From: Streptomyces sp. NRRL F-5727
GTDB taxonomy: Bacteria > Actinomycetota > Actinomycetes > Streptomycetales > Streptomycetaceae
Assembly: GCF_000719555.1 (NCBI RefSeq)
Contig: NZ_JOGX01000001.1
Coordinates: 248,001 to 312,000, forward strand
Direction: 5' to 3'
Length of the DNA: 64,000 nucleotides
Shown one piece after another: positions 52,250-63,761 of the stretch. The position numbers were made by a program, and so were the translations under genes. The notes beneath the pieces were generated by a model, which was given only the letters and a program-made list of their open reading frames with translations, was not told the DNA's origin and did not search any database. Every line of letters starts with the position of its first letter. Position 1 is the first letter of the stretch.

Positions 52250-53440
52250 TCACTCGTCCGCGTCGAAGGAACGCATCAGGGCGTCCACGACGTCCACGGG
52301 GCTGTCGCGGCTCCGGTGGGCGGCGCGCTGGCGTTCGGCGCCGTTGCCGAGGGCGCGCAGGCGGGCCCAGCCGGCGGTGACCGTCTCCAGGTCGCCGTGG
52401 TGCAGGAGGGCGGGGCGTAGCTCTTCCAGCATCCGTTCGACGAGCGTGACGGCCGGCCGGAGGCGCCGGGTCCGCAGGTCCACGGCGTCTCCGGTCAGAC
52501 CGTCGCGGGCGGCGCGCCAGCACGCGGTCCGCAGGAGGCCCGAGGGCGGGCGGCAGGCGGTCCTGCCCGCCTCGATGTCCGCGAGGGCGGTGGCGACGAG
52601 GGCCCTGGTGACCACGGCGAGCAGCACGGTGTCGGCGACGGTGGGTGCGGCGTCGAAGGCCCGGATCTCCAGGGTGGGCACGTGGTGGGAGGGGCGGATG
52701 TCCCAGTAGAGTCCGCCGCGGTCCATGATGGTGCCGGTCTCCGTGAGGTCTTCGACGAGTGCGTCGAAGTGCGCCCTCGACGCGAAGTGCGGCGGTGGTC
52801 CGGCTGCCGGCCAGCGGGCCCAGGCCAGGGTGCGCCAGCTCGCGTATCCGGTGTCCCGCCCCTGCCAGTACGGCGAGTTGGCGGCGAGCGCGATCAACTG
52901 CGGCAGCCGGCCGCGCAGATGGTTGCTGACCTGCAGGGCCAGGTCCACGTCGGGGATGCCGACATGCACGTGGCAGGCGCAGATGGTCTGTTCGTCGTCC
53001 AGGGCGCCGAACATGGCCACGCTGCGGGCGTACCGGAGGCCGTCGGTCACCGCGAGGGGATGGGGCTGCGGCAGGACGGGGGTGCCGCTGGAGACGACCC
53101 CGAGGCCGTACCGGGCGGCGGCGCGCACGACGGCCCGCCGCATGGTGCGCACCTGCTCCGCGAACGCGGCCAGACTGGTGTGCGGGTCGGTGCGCGCCTC
53201 GACCTGGTAGCCGGTGATCTCCGTGGTGACCCGCTCGCCCAGTTCGGCGGCCGCTGCGGACACCACCTTGGGGGCCTCCGGTCTCAGCTCCCGGGTGACC
53301 GGGTCGACCAGCAGGTACTCCTCCTCGGCCCCCACGGTCAGGGGCCGTCTGCGCCGGCCCGCCGCGGGGACGCCGTGGCCGGTGGCCGAACCGGCTCCTT
53401 CCGGTGCCGCGGGTGTCTGCCCTTCACTGGTCACGGTCAT
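52250..53440 (-). CDS. Carboxylate-amine ligase, YbdK/GCS2 family
   Basis: A 396-residue ATP-grasp-like glutamate-cysteine ligase type 2 protein: VGAEEEYLLVDP, metal-site ACHVHVGIPD, YWDIRPSHHVPTLEIRAFD and GLLRTACWRAARDG. Such YbdK proteins show weak gamma-glutamylcysteine synthetase activity; in a mycothiol-producing actinomycete the true role is unclear. Tandem ATGs at 53443 and 53440 leave the start ambiguous. Convergent with the PHP gene. Confidence 0.85.
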   Translation of the reverse strand: MTVTSEGQTPAAPEGAGSATGHGVPAAGRRRRPLTVGAEEEYLLVDPVTRELRPEAPKVVSAAAAELGERVTTEITGYQVEARTDPHTSLAAFAEQVRTMRRAVVRAAARYGLGVVSSGTPVLPQPHPLAVTDGLRYARSVAMFGALDDEQTICACHVHVGIPDVDLALQVSNHLRGRLPQLIALAANSPYWQGRDTGYASWRTLAWARWPAAGPPPHFASRAHFDALVEDLTETGTIMDRGGLYWDIRPSHHVPTLEIRAFDAAPTVADTVLLAVVTRALVATALADIEAGRTACRPPSGLLRTACWRAARDGLTGDAVDLRTRRLRPAVTLVERMLEELRPALLHHGDLETVTAGWARLRALGNGAERQRAAHRSRDSPVDVVDALMRSFDADE

Positions 53441-53594
53441 CATCCTGTCACCGACGGCGATGCCCAAACCTCTGCCGGGAAGTGACGTGCGCGAGCGGAC
53501 GCAGATCCTGGTCCCCGGTGGCGGCCCCGGCGGACCCGGTCGCATCGCGGGGGGACGTGTGCTGTGCTGGAAGCAGCCGTAGGAAGACACCCCG

Positions 53595-54431
53595 ATGCGC
53601 CGCAGCCGGATTCCCGCCTTCGCACCCGCCCGGCCGACCGCCCCGACCGGAGCCGGCGGAGGGTTGCGGTCCACGCGGAGTCTCGCGGCCGCCTGGGGCG
53701 TCGTCGTCCTGATCACGGTGCCCGCCTGGGTGCTGACCGTCGGTCAGGCCCGGGACATGGGCGTCGAGCCGGGCACCATGGGGATGGCGCTGCCGCTGTT
53801 CCTGCTGCTCTGGGTGATCATGATGGCGGCCATGATGCTGCCGTCCATGGCGCCGGTGGCCCTCTCCTGGGTACGCGGGATCGGCCGCCGGTCCTCCGGC
53901 TGGGTGCGTACCGCCCGCACCGCCGAGTTCGTGGCCGGATACCTGCTGGTGTGGACCGCCTTCGGGCTGCTCGTCTACGCGGCCCTGGCCCTCACCGGCG
54001 ACCTGGTGGACGACCACCCCACCGCCGGACGCTGGATCGGTGCGGTGGCCTTCCTGCTCGCCGGCCTGTACCAGCTCGGTCCCCTCAAGAACGTCTGCCT
54101 GCGGCACTGCCGCGACCCGCTGAGCCATCTGGTGCGGTACGCCGGTTTCCGGGGGCCGGCCCGCGATCTGCGGGTGGGCCTCCACCACGGTGTGTACTGC
54201 GTCGGTTGCTGTGCGGGGCTGATGGTCGTCTTCGTGCCGCTGGGCGTGATGAACGTGGCGGCGATGGCGGGACTGGCCCTGGTGGTCTTCGTGGAGAAGC
54301 TGTGGTCCCGGGGCGTCCTCCTCAGCGGCGTGGTGGGCGTCGCCTTCCTCGTCCTGGCCGTACTGGCACCCTTCCAGGACTGGATGCTGCCGGGGCTCGA
54401 GGGCTCGATGCCGCCCATGGACGACATGTGA
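53595..54431 (+). CDS. DUF2182 membrane protein
   Basis: A 278-residue protein with six to seven membrane spans and a Met-rich helix, LWVIMMAAMMLPSMAPVALS, plus GVYCVGCCAGLMVVF with a CxxCC cluster and a Met/Asp-rich end SMPPMDDM. DUF2182 is described as a predicted metal-binding membrane family; the Met and Cys clusters hint at a soft metal such as Cu. It is followed by the DUF1326 gene, its regular genomic partner. Function unproven. Confidence 0.8.
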   Translation: MRRSRIPAFAPARPTAPTGAGGGLRSTRSLAAAWGVVVLITVPAWVLTVGQARDMGVEPGTMGMALPLFLLLWVIMMAAMMLPSMAPVALSWVRGIGRRSSGWVRTARTAEFVAGYLLVWTAFGLLVYAALALTGDLVDDHPTAGRWIGAVAFLLAGLYQLGPLKNVCLRHCRDPLSHLVRYAGFRGPARDLRVGLHHGVYCVGCCAGLMVVFVPLGVMNVAAMAGLALVVFVEKLWSRGVLLSGVVGVAFLVLAVLAPFQDWMLPGLEGSMPPMDDM

Positions 54432-54580
54432 CGCCCCACGGACGCGGCCCCCGGTTCCCTCGCCGGGACATGAGGTGCAAGCTGGAAGGGAGACCGTCCC
54501 CCCGATCCCGGGAACGGGCTCGGGACACGCGGTCTCGCCACTCCGAGTGAGCTCCTCGGAGCTCGGCTGGAGGCAGCGAG

Positions 54581-55237
54581 ATGACACAGCAGGCCACCGA
54601 CGGCACGCGCTGGCATCTGGCCGGCGACTGGTTCGACGTGTGCAAATGCGCCATTCCCTGCCCGTGCACGTTCGCCCAGCCCCCCACCTACGGCGACTGC
54701 GAGGGCGTCCTGGTCTGGCACATCCGGGAGGGCCACTTCGGCGACGTACGGCTCGACGACCTCAACGTCCTGATGCTCGGCTCCTTCGAGGGCAACCCGT
54801 GGGCGGGCACCCACACCGAGCCGTTCGCCGCGGTCTTCCTGGACGAGCGGGCCGACGAACGGCAGCGGGCCGCGCTCGGGGCCGTGTTCGGCGGTGAGGC
54901 GGGCGGCTGGCCGGCGGAGTTCGGGGCGATGTTCCACCCCGAGATGCGCGGCATGGACGTGGCTCCGATCCACGTGGAGGTCGACGAGGACCTGGCCACG
55001 TGGCGAGCCGAGATCCCGGGCCGCGTCACGGCGGCCGCCGAGGCGCTGACCGGCCCGACCACCCCGGACGGCGCTCGCGTGCAGGTCCTCAACGCGCCGG
55101 GGGCCGAGGTGGGCCCGGGCCAGGTCGCCACCTGGGGGCGGGCCACCGTCGACCGTGCCGACGCGTTCGGCTTCTCCTGGGAGCGCACCGGGAAGTCGAG
55201 CAAGTACTTCCCCTTCGACTGGAGCGGCCCCGACTGA
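54581..55237 (+). CDS. DUF1326 domain protein
   Basis: A 218-residue soluble protein. Its start, LAGDWFDVCKCAIPCPCTF, carries CxC and CPC clusters that may bind a metal, and the end is KSSKYFPFDWSGPD. It is in the DUF1326 family, and the partnership with DUF2182 is widespread. The gap to DUF2182 is 149 bases and may carry its own promoter. Enzymatic role unknown. Confidence 0.8.
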   Translation: MTQQATDGTRWHLAGDWFDVCKCAIPCPCTFAQPPTYGDCEGVLVWHIREGHFGDVRLDDLNVLMLGSFEGNPWAGTHTEPFAAVFLDERADERQRAALGAVFGGEAGGWPAEFGAMFHPEMRGMDVAPIHVEVDEDLATWRAEIPGRVTAAAEALTGPTTPDGARVQVLNAPGAEVGPGQVATWGRATVDRADAFGFSWERTGKSSKYFPFDWSGPD

Positions 55238-55267
55238 GCGGCCCCGACCGACCGGCCCGGCCCCGGC

Positions 55268-55317
55268 GGACCGGCCCGGCCGCCCGGGCCGGTCCGCGGG
55301 CACGACGCCCGCGGACC
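55268..55317. terminator. Overlapping hairpins between DUF1326 and GH74 genes
   Basis: Two perfect stems share bases: GGACCGGCCCGG (55268-55279) with 55284-55295, and GGTCCGCGGGC (55291-55301) with 55307-55317. Placed between convergent genes; either stem could terminate one direction. Confidence 0.7.
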
Positions 55318-55333
55318 GGCTCGGGGGTGGGGG

Positions 55334-57961
55334 TCAGGACGGGTCGCCGTACTGGAGGCCGCGTCCGTTGGTGCCGATGTACACCCGGCCGAAGGTGTCG
55401 GGGTCGCCGGTGACGACCCCGACACCGCCGATGCTGCCCCACTGGTGGGCGTCGTCGTTGACCCGGAGCCAGGTGGCGCCCTTGTCGGTGGAGCGGAAGA
55501 CGCCGGTGACGTCCTTGACCGTGCCGATCAGGTACAGGGCCTGGTAGGAGGCGCCGGGTGCGGCCTTGCCGAAGCCGAGGGCGGACGCCGACTTCACCGT
55601 GGCGACCTTGGTGAAGGTCCGGCCGCCGTCGGTGGAGTGCAGCAGCCCCTGGCCGCCGCCGGCGATCCACAGGTGCCCCGCGACGCCGGGGACGGCCGTG
55701 AGCCGGCCGTCGGCGGGGAGGCCGGTCGCCCGGGCGGCGAAGGTCGCCCCGCCGTCGGTGCTGGCGTGGAGCGTGCCGCCGGACAGTGAGTAGAACGTCC
55801 TGGCCGAGGAGCGGTCGGCGACGACGACGGCGCCGGTACCCAGGCCGCGGACCTTCGACCAGCTCGATCCCTTGTCGGTCGAGCGGTACGGAGCCTGGCC
55901 GGCCTGGGTCCAGACGAGGGTGGAGCCGTCCGCGGCGAGCGCGATCCGGCCGTCCCGGGCGTCGGCCACCGGCTCCGACCCGAAGCCCTTCCAGTTGATG
56001 CCGCCGTCGGTCGAGTAGGCGCCGTCCTGGGCGCCGCCCCGGCCGACCCGGACCATCATCGACGGCTTGGACTGGGCGAAGTCGATGTCGGTGCTGTTGG
56101 TCATGGTCGGGTTGGCGAGCCGCCCCGCGGGCACCTTGGTCAGGGAGTCGTGGCGGAAGCCGCCCTGGTCGCCCATGGCGGTGACGACGGTGGCGCCGCC
56201 GGGCGGGGCGATCGCGTCCATCAGCGCGGTCTCCTCCAGGCCCCGGGCCCCCACGGTCCAGTGGCTGGTGCCGCCGCTGTCGGTGGCGGTGGCGTCCTTG
56301 CTGCGCCAGATGCCGTTGCCGGTGCCGTACAGCACGTGTCCGGAGGCGAAGGGGTCGATGGCCAGGGCGGTCATCCAGTGGCCGGTGTGGGTGCCGACGT
56401 AGGGGGCGGCGGCGGCGTCCCGTACCGACCTTTCCGACAACGCCTTCCAGGTGGTGCCACCGTCGGTGGAGCGGTAGATCTCGTCCTCGGGCCACCAGCG
56501 GTCGAGGGTGGTGACCATCACCGTGGAGGGCTTGCGCGGGTCGACGGCCAGGCCGGAGAAGCCGTAGCCGCCCCGGGAGGGGGAGACGTCCTTCCACGCC
56601 CCGCTCTTCGGCGTGTGCTTCCACACGGAGCCCGCCGTCACGCCGTTGGGTCCCAGGGCGTCGGTGTACGTCAGGTACAGCGAGCCGTCACCGGAGACCA
56701 CGCCGTGCTGCGGCAGTTGGCCCTTGGGCTGCCCGGGGACGGCCTGCCAGGTGGCGCCGCCGTCGGTGGAGCGGTACAGGGAGGTGGACTTGTCGGCGAC
56801 GCCCACGTAGATCGTCCTGCTGCCGGCCGGGCCGTAGGTCACGAAGGAGACGCCGGCGCCGCTGCCCGCCCCGTCCTTGACGGGGAACGAGGAGACCTGC
56901 CGCCATGTCGCACCGCTGTCGGTGCTGCGCCACAGGCCGTTCTTGCGGGTCCCCAGCAGCAGGGTGCGGTTGTCCGAGGGGTCGATCACGAGCCGTTCGC
57001 CCGCCCCGCGGCCGTCCTCGTTGCCGCCCAGCTTGAAGGGGAGGTCCGTGCGCCGGAAGGTGCGGCCCCGGTCGGTGGAGCGCAGGATCGCGCCGTTCCC
57101 GGCCCACTCGTTGGTGTACGTGCCCGCCGCGAGGTAGAGCCGGTCGGGCGCGACCGGGTCGGTGGCCAGCGCGTCGATGCCCAGCAGGTTCCAGTCCTTC
57201 TCGCCGAGCCCGTCGGTCAGCGGGATCCACTGCTCGGCCGCCGGGTCCCAGCGGTAGGCGCCGCCCATGTCCGTACGCGCGTACAGCAGGCCCTTCTCCC
57301 GCGGGTTGAACACCAGTCCGGTGACGTAACCGCCGCCGACCACCTGGGCGTTCTTCCACACATAGGGTCCGGTCGCGGCCGCCTGGGGGGCGGTCACCTT
57401 CACCAGCCTCCACTGCTGGTTGGCGGTGCCCCGGCCGGGATACTGGATCACCGCCGCGCCCTGGGCCGTGGAACCACCGGAGACGTCCAGCACCAGGCCG
57501 CTCCTGCGGGAGGTGAAGGTGACGGCGCCGGAACCGCTCACGTCGTCGATCCGCCACTCCTGGGCGGTGGAGGAGCTGTCGCTCTGCTGCTCGGCGGCGG
57601 CCGACCGGGCGGTCGATCCGCCGGCTATGCCCAGCACCTTGCCGCTGTTGCGGTTCACGAGCTCGTAGTAGCCGTTGCCGGTGGACCGCAGTCGCCACTG
57701 CTGGTTGGCGGTGTTCTGGTCGGTCCACTGCTGGACGCGGGTGCCGTCGGCGGTGGAGAAGGAGCTGACGTCCAGCACCTTGCCGCTGCGCACGGAGACC
57801 AGCCGGTAGTAGGCGTTGCCGTCGACCGTCGCGGCCTGCGAGTCGTCCTGCGTCAGCAGCAGGTACGGCACGACGGCGGCGGGGGCTCCGATCAGCAGGG
57901 CGGTCGCGCTCCAGCGACGGCGGTGCCGGCCGCGGCGCCCGCCGTTCGTGGGGTTGTTCAT
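55334..57961 (-). CDS. Secreted CBM13-GH74 xyloglucanase
   Basis: An 875-residue secreted protein. Signal peptide (to about 44), N-terminal ricin-type beta-trefoil (about 48-195; repeated GKVLDVS...QQWR blocks), then the two seven-blade propellers of GH74 (200-875). The GH74 base Asp lies in YARTDMGGAYRW and the second catalytic Asp in AMGDQGGFRHD; several STDGG..W blade motifs are seen. It cleaves xyloglucan or related beta-glucan backbones. It begins 39 bases after the GH10-GH62 gene, so it is in the same transcript; AAGGAG precedes the ATG. Confidence 0.9.
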   Translation of the reverse strand: MNNPTNGGRRGRHRRRWSATALLIGAPAAVVPYLLLTQDDSQAATVDGNAYYRLVSVRSGKVLDVSSFSTADGTRVQQWTDQNTANQQWRLRSTGNGYYELVNRNSGKVLGIAGGSTARSAAAEQQSDSSSTAQEWRIDDVSGSGAVTFTSRRSGLVLDVSGGSTAQGAAVIQYPGRGTANQQWRLVKVTAPQAAATGPYVWKNAQVVGGGYVTGLVFNPREKGLLYARTDMGGAYRWDPAAEQWIPLTDGLGEKDWNLLGIDALATDPVAPDRLYLAAGTYTNEWAGNGAILRSTDRGRTFRRTDLPFKLGGNEDGRGAGERLVIDPSDNRTLLLGTRKNGLWRSTDSGATWRQVSSFPVKDGAGSGAGVSFVTYGPAGSRTIYVGVADKSTSLYRSTDGGATWQAVPGQPKGQLPQHGVVSGDGSLYLTYTDALGPNGVTAGSVWKHTPKSGAWKDVSPSRGGYGFSGLAVDPRKPSTVMVTTLDRWWPEDEIYRSTDGGTTWKALSERSVRDAAAAPYVGTHTGHWMTALAIDPFASGHVLYGTGNGIWRSKDATATDSGGTSHWTVGARGLEETALMDAIAPPGGATVVTAMGDQGGFRHDSLTKVPAGRLANPTMTNSTDIDFAQSKPSMMVRVGRGGAQDGAYSTDGGINWKGFGSEPVADARDGRIALAADGSTLVWTQAGQAPYRSTDKGSSWSKVRGLGTGAVVVADRSSARTFYSLSGGTLHASTDGGATFAARATGLPADGRLTAVPGVAGHLWIAGGGQGLLHSTDGGRTFTKVATVKSASALGFGKAAPGASYQALYLIGTVKDVTGVFRSTDKGATWLRVNDDAHQWGSIGGVGVVTGDPDTFGRVYIGTNGRGLQYGDPS

Positions 57962-58000
57962 GGGGGGTGTTCTCCTTGTGGAACCGTGGATCAGGGGAGG

Positions 58001-60560
<2,560 letters not shown>

Positions 60561-60567
60561 GCGGTGC

Positions 60568-62142
60568 TCAGGCCCAGGCTCCGCGCACGAGGAAGGACGC
60601 CTGGCCGGCGAAGGTCCGGGTGCCGTCGGAGCCGTCGAGCCAGATGCCGCCGTCACGATGGCGGAGGACCGTGTCGGGGTAGTTGTGCGCGTGCAGGGTC
60701 ACCGACCCCGCGGCGGCGCCGGGGCGCGGGCAGAACGTCGCGTCCTCGCGGAACAGTGCGCTGCCGTCGTCGGCGCTCAGCCGCAGCCGGAGGTAGTGGT
60801 GGCGGAGATACCGCCCGTCCGCGGCGCGGAAGGTGACGCATCGGGCGTCGGCCAGCCCCTCGACGACGGTGAGGGTGCCCCGCTGCCGGTCCTGCGGGCC
60901 GCTGGTGGCGGAGACCGGGCCGAGCGTCGCGTGGTCGCCGGCGTAGGTGACGAACAGGCCGGGTCGGTCCACGGACTCCAGCGACCGCGCGCCCAGCGGG
61001 ACGGTGCCGGTGGCCGCGGACGGAGCGGCCGGGGACGGCGCGGTCGGCGGGGTGGTGGCCGGCGGGGCGGTGGGCGACGGGGTGGCCGTGGCGGTGCCGG
61101 CGGTGGGAGCGGCGGTGACGGCGGGGGGCCTGGGCGCGGACTCCGGCCAGGTGGCGTAGGTGGCGGTCCCGGCGACGAGCACCGCGCCGGCGACGAGGCC
61201 GACCAGCGGGTGTGCGGTCACCGCCGCGTGGAGTTTGCCGATCAGTACGCCGTGCGGAGCGGCGCTTCCCGCCGCCGTGCCGACGGTCGCGGCGACGGGT
61301 GCCGCGGCCAGCCCGGCGGCGCTCGCGGCGGTGCCCGACAGCAGTCCCTTGGCGATGAGCGCGGAGACCAGTGCGGCGGGGACGGTCAGCGTGGTGAGGC
61401 TGAGGGGCAGCAGTTCGGCCGGAACGCGTTCCGCCGTCGACCCCGTGCAGACGGGACAGTCACGGGTGTGCCGCGCCAGCCGCTTGCGCCACACCGACGC
61501 GTGGTGGCCGTCCCAGCCGACGACGGCCTCGTCGAGCTGCCGACAGCGCGGGTCGGCCTCCAGCGCGGCGACGATCGTCCGGCACAGTTCCAGCTGCTCG
61601 CGCATCCGCTGCAGGCGCACTCCGACGTGGGCGACCGAGAGCCCCGTCGCGGCGGCGATGTCGTCGCGGCTCAGCAGACCGGCGCACTCCTGCCACCAGA
61701 GGGACAGCAGCAGCCGGTGGTCCGGGTCGAGCCACCGGCCGGCCTCGACGACCCGGCGGCGCTCGTCCGAGACGTGCAGCCGCAGGATCGCCGCGTCCAC
61801 GGGTTCGGCTCCGGGGTCCGGTATCCGGCCCGCCTCGTCGAGGGCCGTGGTCCGGTCGGCGAGGGCGAGCCTCCGGTGCAGGTGGCTGTTGATCTGGCGG
61901 AGCGTGATCGACACGAGCCAGGACCGGAAGCTCTCCGGGGTGCGCACGGCGGGCAGGTCGCGGACCACGCGCAGCAGGGTCTCCTGCACGACGTCGTCGA
62001 CGTCGGCGTGCCCGCTCAGCGCCCTGCCGACGATGTTGTAGACCAGCGGCAGGTAGGCGGCGATCAGCTCCTCGCGTGCCCGGTCGTCACCGGCCTGCGC
62101 CGCGACGACCAGTCCCGCGTGATGCACGGCGATGGTCCCCAT
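60568..62142 (-). CDS. Membrane-anchored ECF-like sigma factor with C-terminal AbfB sugar-binding domain
   Basis: A 524-residue one-chain sensor. Residues 11-92 are sigma region 2 (HADVDDVVQETLLRVV, FRSWLVSITLRQINSHLHRR); 125-190 are region 4 (LSRDDIAAATGLSVAHVGVR). His225-x3-Cys229-x2-Cys232 (HTRDCPVC) is an anti-sigma ZAS-type zinc motif. Hydrophobic stretches lie at about 245-265 and 311-330, then a Pro/Thr linker (340-380). Residues 385-524 form an AbfB (CBM42-like) arabinose-binding beta-trefoil: FRAADGRYLRHHYLRLRLSA, DATFCPRPG, HNYPDTVLRHRDGGIWLDGS. Start ATG 62142 with AAGGCAGGA. Lies between two arabinofuranosidase genes, its likely targets. Confidence 0.85.
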   Translation of the reverse strand: MGTIAVHHAGLVVAAQAGDDRAREELIAAYLPLVYNIVGRALSGHADVDDVVQETLLRVVRDLPAVRTPESFRSWLVSITLRQINSHLHRRLALADRTTALDEAGRIPDPGAEPVDAAILRLHVSDERRRVVEAGRWLDPDHRLLLSLWWQECAGLLSRDDIAAATGLSVAHVGVRLQRMREQLELCRTIVAALEADPRCRQLDEAVVGWDGHHASVWRKRLARHTRDCPVCTGSTAERVPAELLPLSLTTLTVPAALVSALIAKGLLSGTAASAAGLAAAPVAATVGTAAGSAAPHGVLIGKLHAAVTAHPLVGLVAGAVLVAGTATYATWPESAPRPPAVTAAPTAGTATATPSPTAPPATTPPTAPSPAAPSAATGTVPLGARSLESVDRPGLFVTYAGDHATLGPVSATSGPQDRQRGTLTVVEGLADARCVTFRAADGRYLRHHYLRLRLSADDGSALFREDATFCPRPGAAAGSVTLHAHNYPDTVLRHRDGGIWLDGSDGTRTFAGQASFLVRGAWA

Positions 62143-62221
62143 TCCTGCCTTCTTCGGGATGCGATCCGCCCGGTACGGCTGCGTACCGCGGCGCCCGCAA
62201 AGATATACGGCCGAGACCGGT

Positions 62222-62260
62222 GGCCACCGCGACCCCTCCGGCTGAGGGGGTACGGTGGCC
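62222..62260 (-). terminator. Hairpin after the CBM13-GH62 gene
   Basis: Outer arms GGCCACCG (62222-62229)/CGGTGGCC (62253-62260) and inner arms CCCCTC (62233-62238)/GAGGGG (62244-62249). It begins the 140-base spacer ahead of the sigma-factor gene; a TATATC hexamer (62207-62202, minus strand) after it may be the sigma gene's own -10. Confidence 0.65.
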
Positions 62261-62282
62261 GCCGAGTGCTCGTCCGGCGTCG

Positions 62283-63761
62283 TCAGCGCTGCTGCGTCAG
62301 CAGGCCCGGCCGGTACGGCCACTGGCCGTAGTCGCCGCCGGAGTTGGGGTCGCGTCCCTGGTAGAGGAAGCGCAGGTTGCAGGGGTCGACCGTGAAGGTC
62401 TGGTCGGCGCTGGTGCGGATCAGTTCGCCGTGGCTGATGTCGTTGGTCCAGGTGGCGCCGCTGTTGGCCCTGCCGGCGAAGGGGTTGCTCTCCGTCGCGG
62501 CCTGGGGCGTCCAGGTGCCGTTCAGGCTGGTGGCCGTGAACGAGCGGAAGTAGCGCTGCTCGGTCGCGCCCCGCGCCTCGACGATCATGAGGTACTGGTT
62601 CTGGTCCTTGAGCTTGTAGACCTGCGGCGCCTCGAAGAGGTTCTTGACGGTGTCGCTCATGACGGTCGTGTAGGAGGAGCCGAAGCTGGCCGGGAAGTTC
62701 CCGATCGGCATGCTCGCCCGGTAGATCTTGCCGTTGTCACCGGCGAAGAACAGGTAGATGTTCCGGTCGTCGGCGATGAGGGTCTGGTCGATGGGGCCCG
62801 TTCCGGAGTCGGCGATGGTTCCGGAGAAGAGCTCCTGCTCCGCCGACCAGCCGTTCGGGTTGCTGGGGTCGGTCGACGTCCGGTAGGAGAAGGCGGTCCG
62901 GCCCCACTGGTAGGCGAGCACCCAGATGTTCTTCGGCGCGAAGTAGAAGAGCGTGGGCGCCACGACGGAGTTCGACATCTCGTTCTGGCCGGTCGTGGCC
63001 ATCTGCGACCAGTCGGTGAAGGGGGTGAAGTTCATCGAGCGCCAGCCCACTCCCGTCCCCGCGGAGCCGTGCGTGGTCGCGTAGACGAGGTGCTTTCCGT
63101 TGTAGGGAGCGACGGTGAAGTCCTTGAGCGAGGCCCATCCGGTCTTGGGCTGCGCCAGCGGGCCCGTGGACGACCAGCGGTACGTCGAGGGAAGGGCGCA
63201 GGTGCCGGGGGTGGTGCCGCCGGCGACCTTGACGAGCTGCCACTGCTGGTTGGCGCCGCCCCAGTCGTCGTACTGGACGATGTTCGCGCCGTCGGCGGTG
63301 GAGGCGCCCTGGACTTCGAGGGCCTTGCCGCTGTGGCGGGCGATCAGCCTGACGTGGCCGTCGGCGCTGTCGGCGAGCCGCCACTGCTGGTTGGTGCGGT
63401 TGAGGTCGGTCCACTGGACGACCGCGCCGCCGTTGGCGGTGGAGCTGTTCTGGACGTCCAGGACCTTGCCGGAGTGGCGGGACTTGACGCGGTAGTAGCC
63501 GTCGCCGGAGGCGACGAACTGCCACTGCTGCTGGTTCTGGTCGTTCCTGGACCACTGGGTGATGCGGGCGCCGTCGCCGGTCGCGAGGTTGTAGACGTCC
63601 AGGGCCTTGCCGCTGTTGCGGTTGACCAGGACGTACCAGGCGTTGGTGTCGACGGTCGCCGCGGCGGCGGGCGGGGCCGTGAGGAGGCTCGCCCCCAGCA
63701 GCAGGGACGACAGGACCGCGAGGACGAGGCTCAGGATCAGGGGTGGACGGCGGAATCTCAT
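62283..63761 (-). CDS. Secreted CBM13-GH62 alpha-L-arabinofuranosidase
   Basis: A 492-residue secreted enzyme: signal peptide (to about 35), ricin-type CBM13 (about 37-178; three QQW repeats), short Gly/Thr linker, GH62 catalytic domain (about 187-492; [19 protein letters not shown], Asp in LKDFT, Glu in [19 protein letters not shown]). It removes arabinose side chains from arabinoxylan. Architecture matches Streptomyces GH62 enzymes known with an N-terminal CBM13. The ATG shares one base with the stop of the upstream gene, so translation is coupled. AAGGAG lies upstream. Confidence 0.93.
   Translation of the reverse strand: MRFRRPPLILSLVLAVLSSLLLGASLLTAPPAAAATVDTNAWYVLVNRNSGKALDVYNLATGDGARITQWSRNDQNQQQWQFVASGDGYYRVKSRHSGKVLDVQNSSTANGGAVVQWTDLNRTNQQWRLADSADGHVRLIARHSGKALEVQGASTADGANIVQYDDWGGANQQWQLVKVAGGTTPGTCALPSTYRWSSTGPLAQPKTGWASLKDFTVAPYNGKHLVYATTHGSAGTGVGWRSMNFTPFTDWSQMATTGQNEMSNSVVAPTLFYFAPKNIWVLAYQWGRTAFSYRTSTDPSNPNGWSAEQELFSGTIADSGTGPIDQTLIADDRNIYLFFAGDNGKIYRASMPIGNFPASFGSSYTTVMSDTVKNLFEAPQVYKLKDQNQYLMIVEARGATEQRYFRSFTATSLNGTWTPQAATESNPFAGRANSGATWTNDISHGELIRTSADQTFTVDPCNLRFLYQGRDPNSGGDYGQWPYRPGLLTQQR
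62471..62556. repeat. 86-bp exact repeat (copy B)
   Basis: Same 86 bases as 58189-58274, in the equivalent part of the GH62 domain. Confidence 0.85.
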
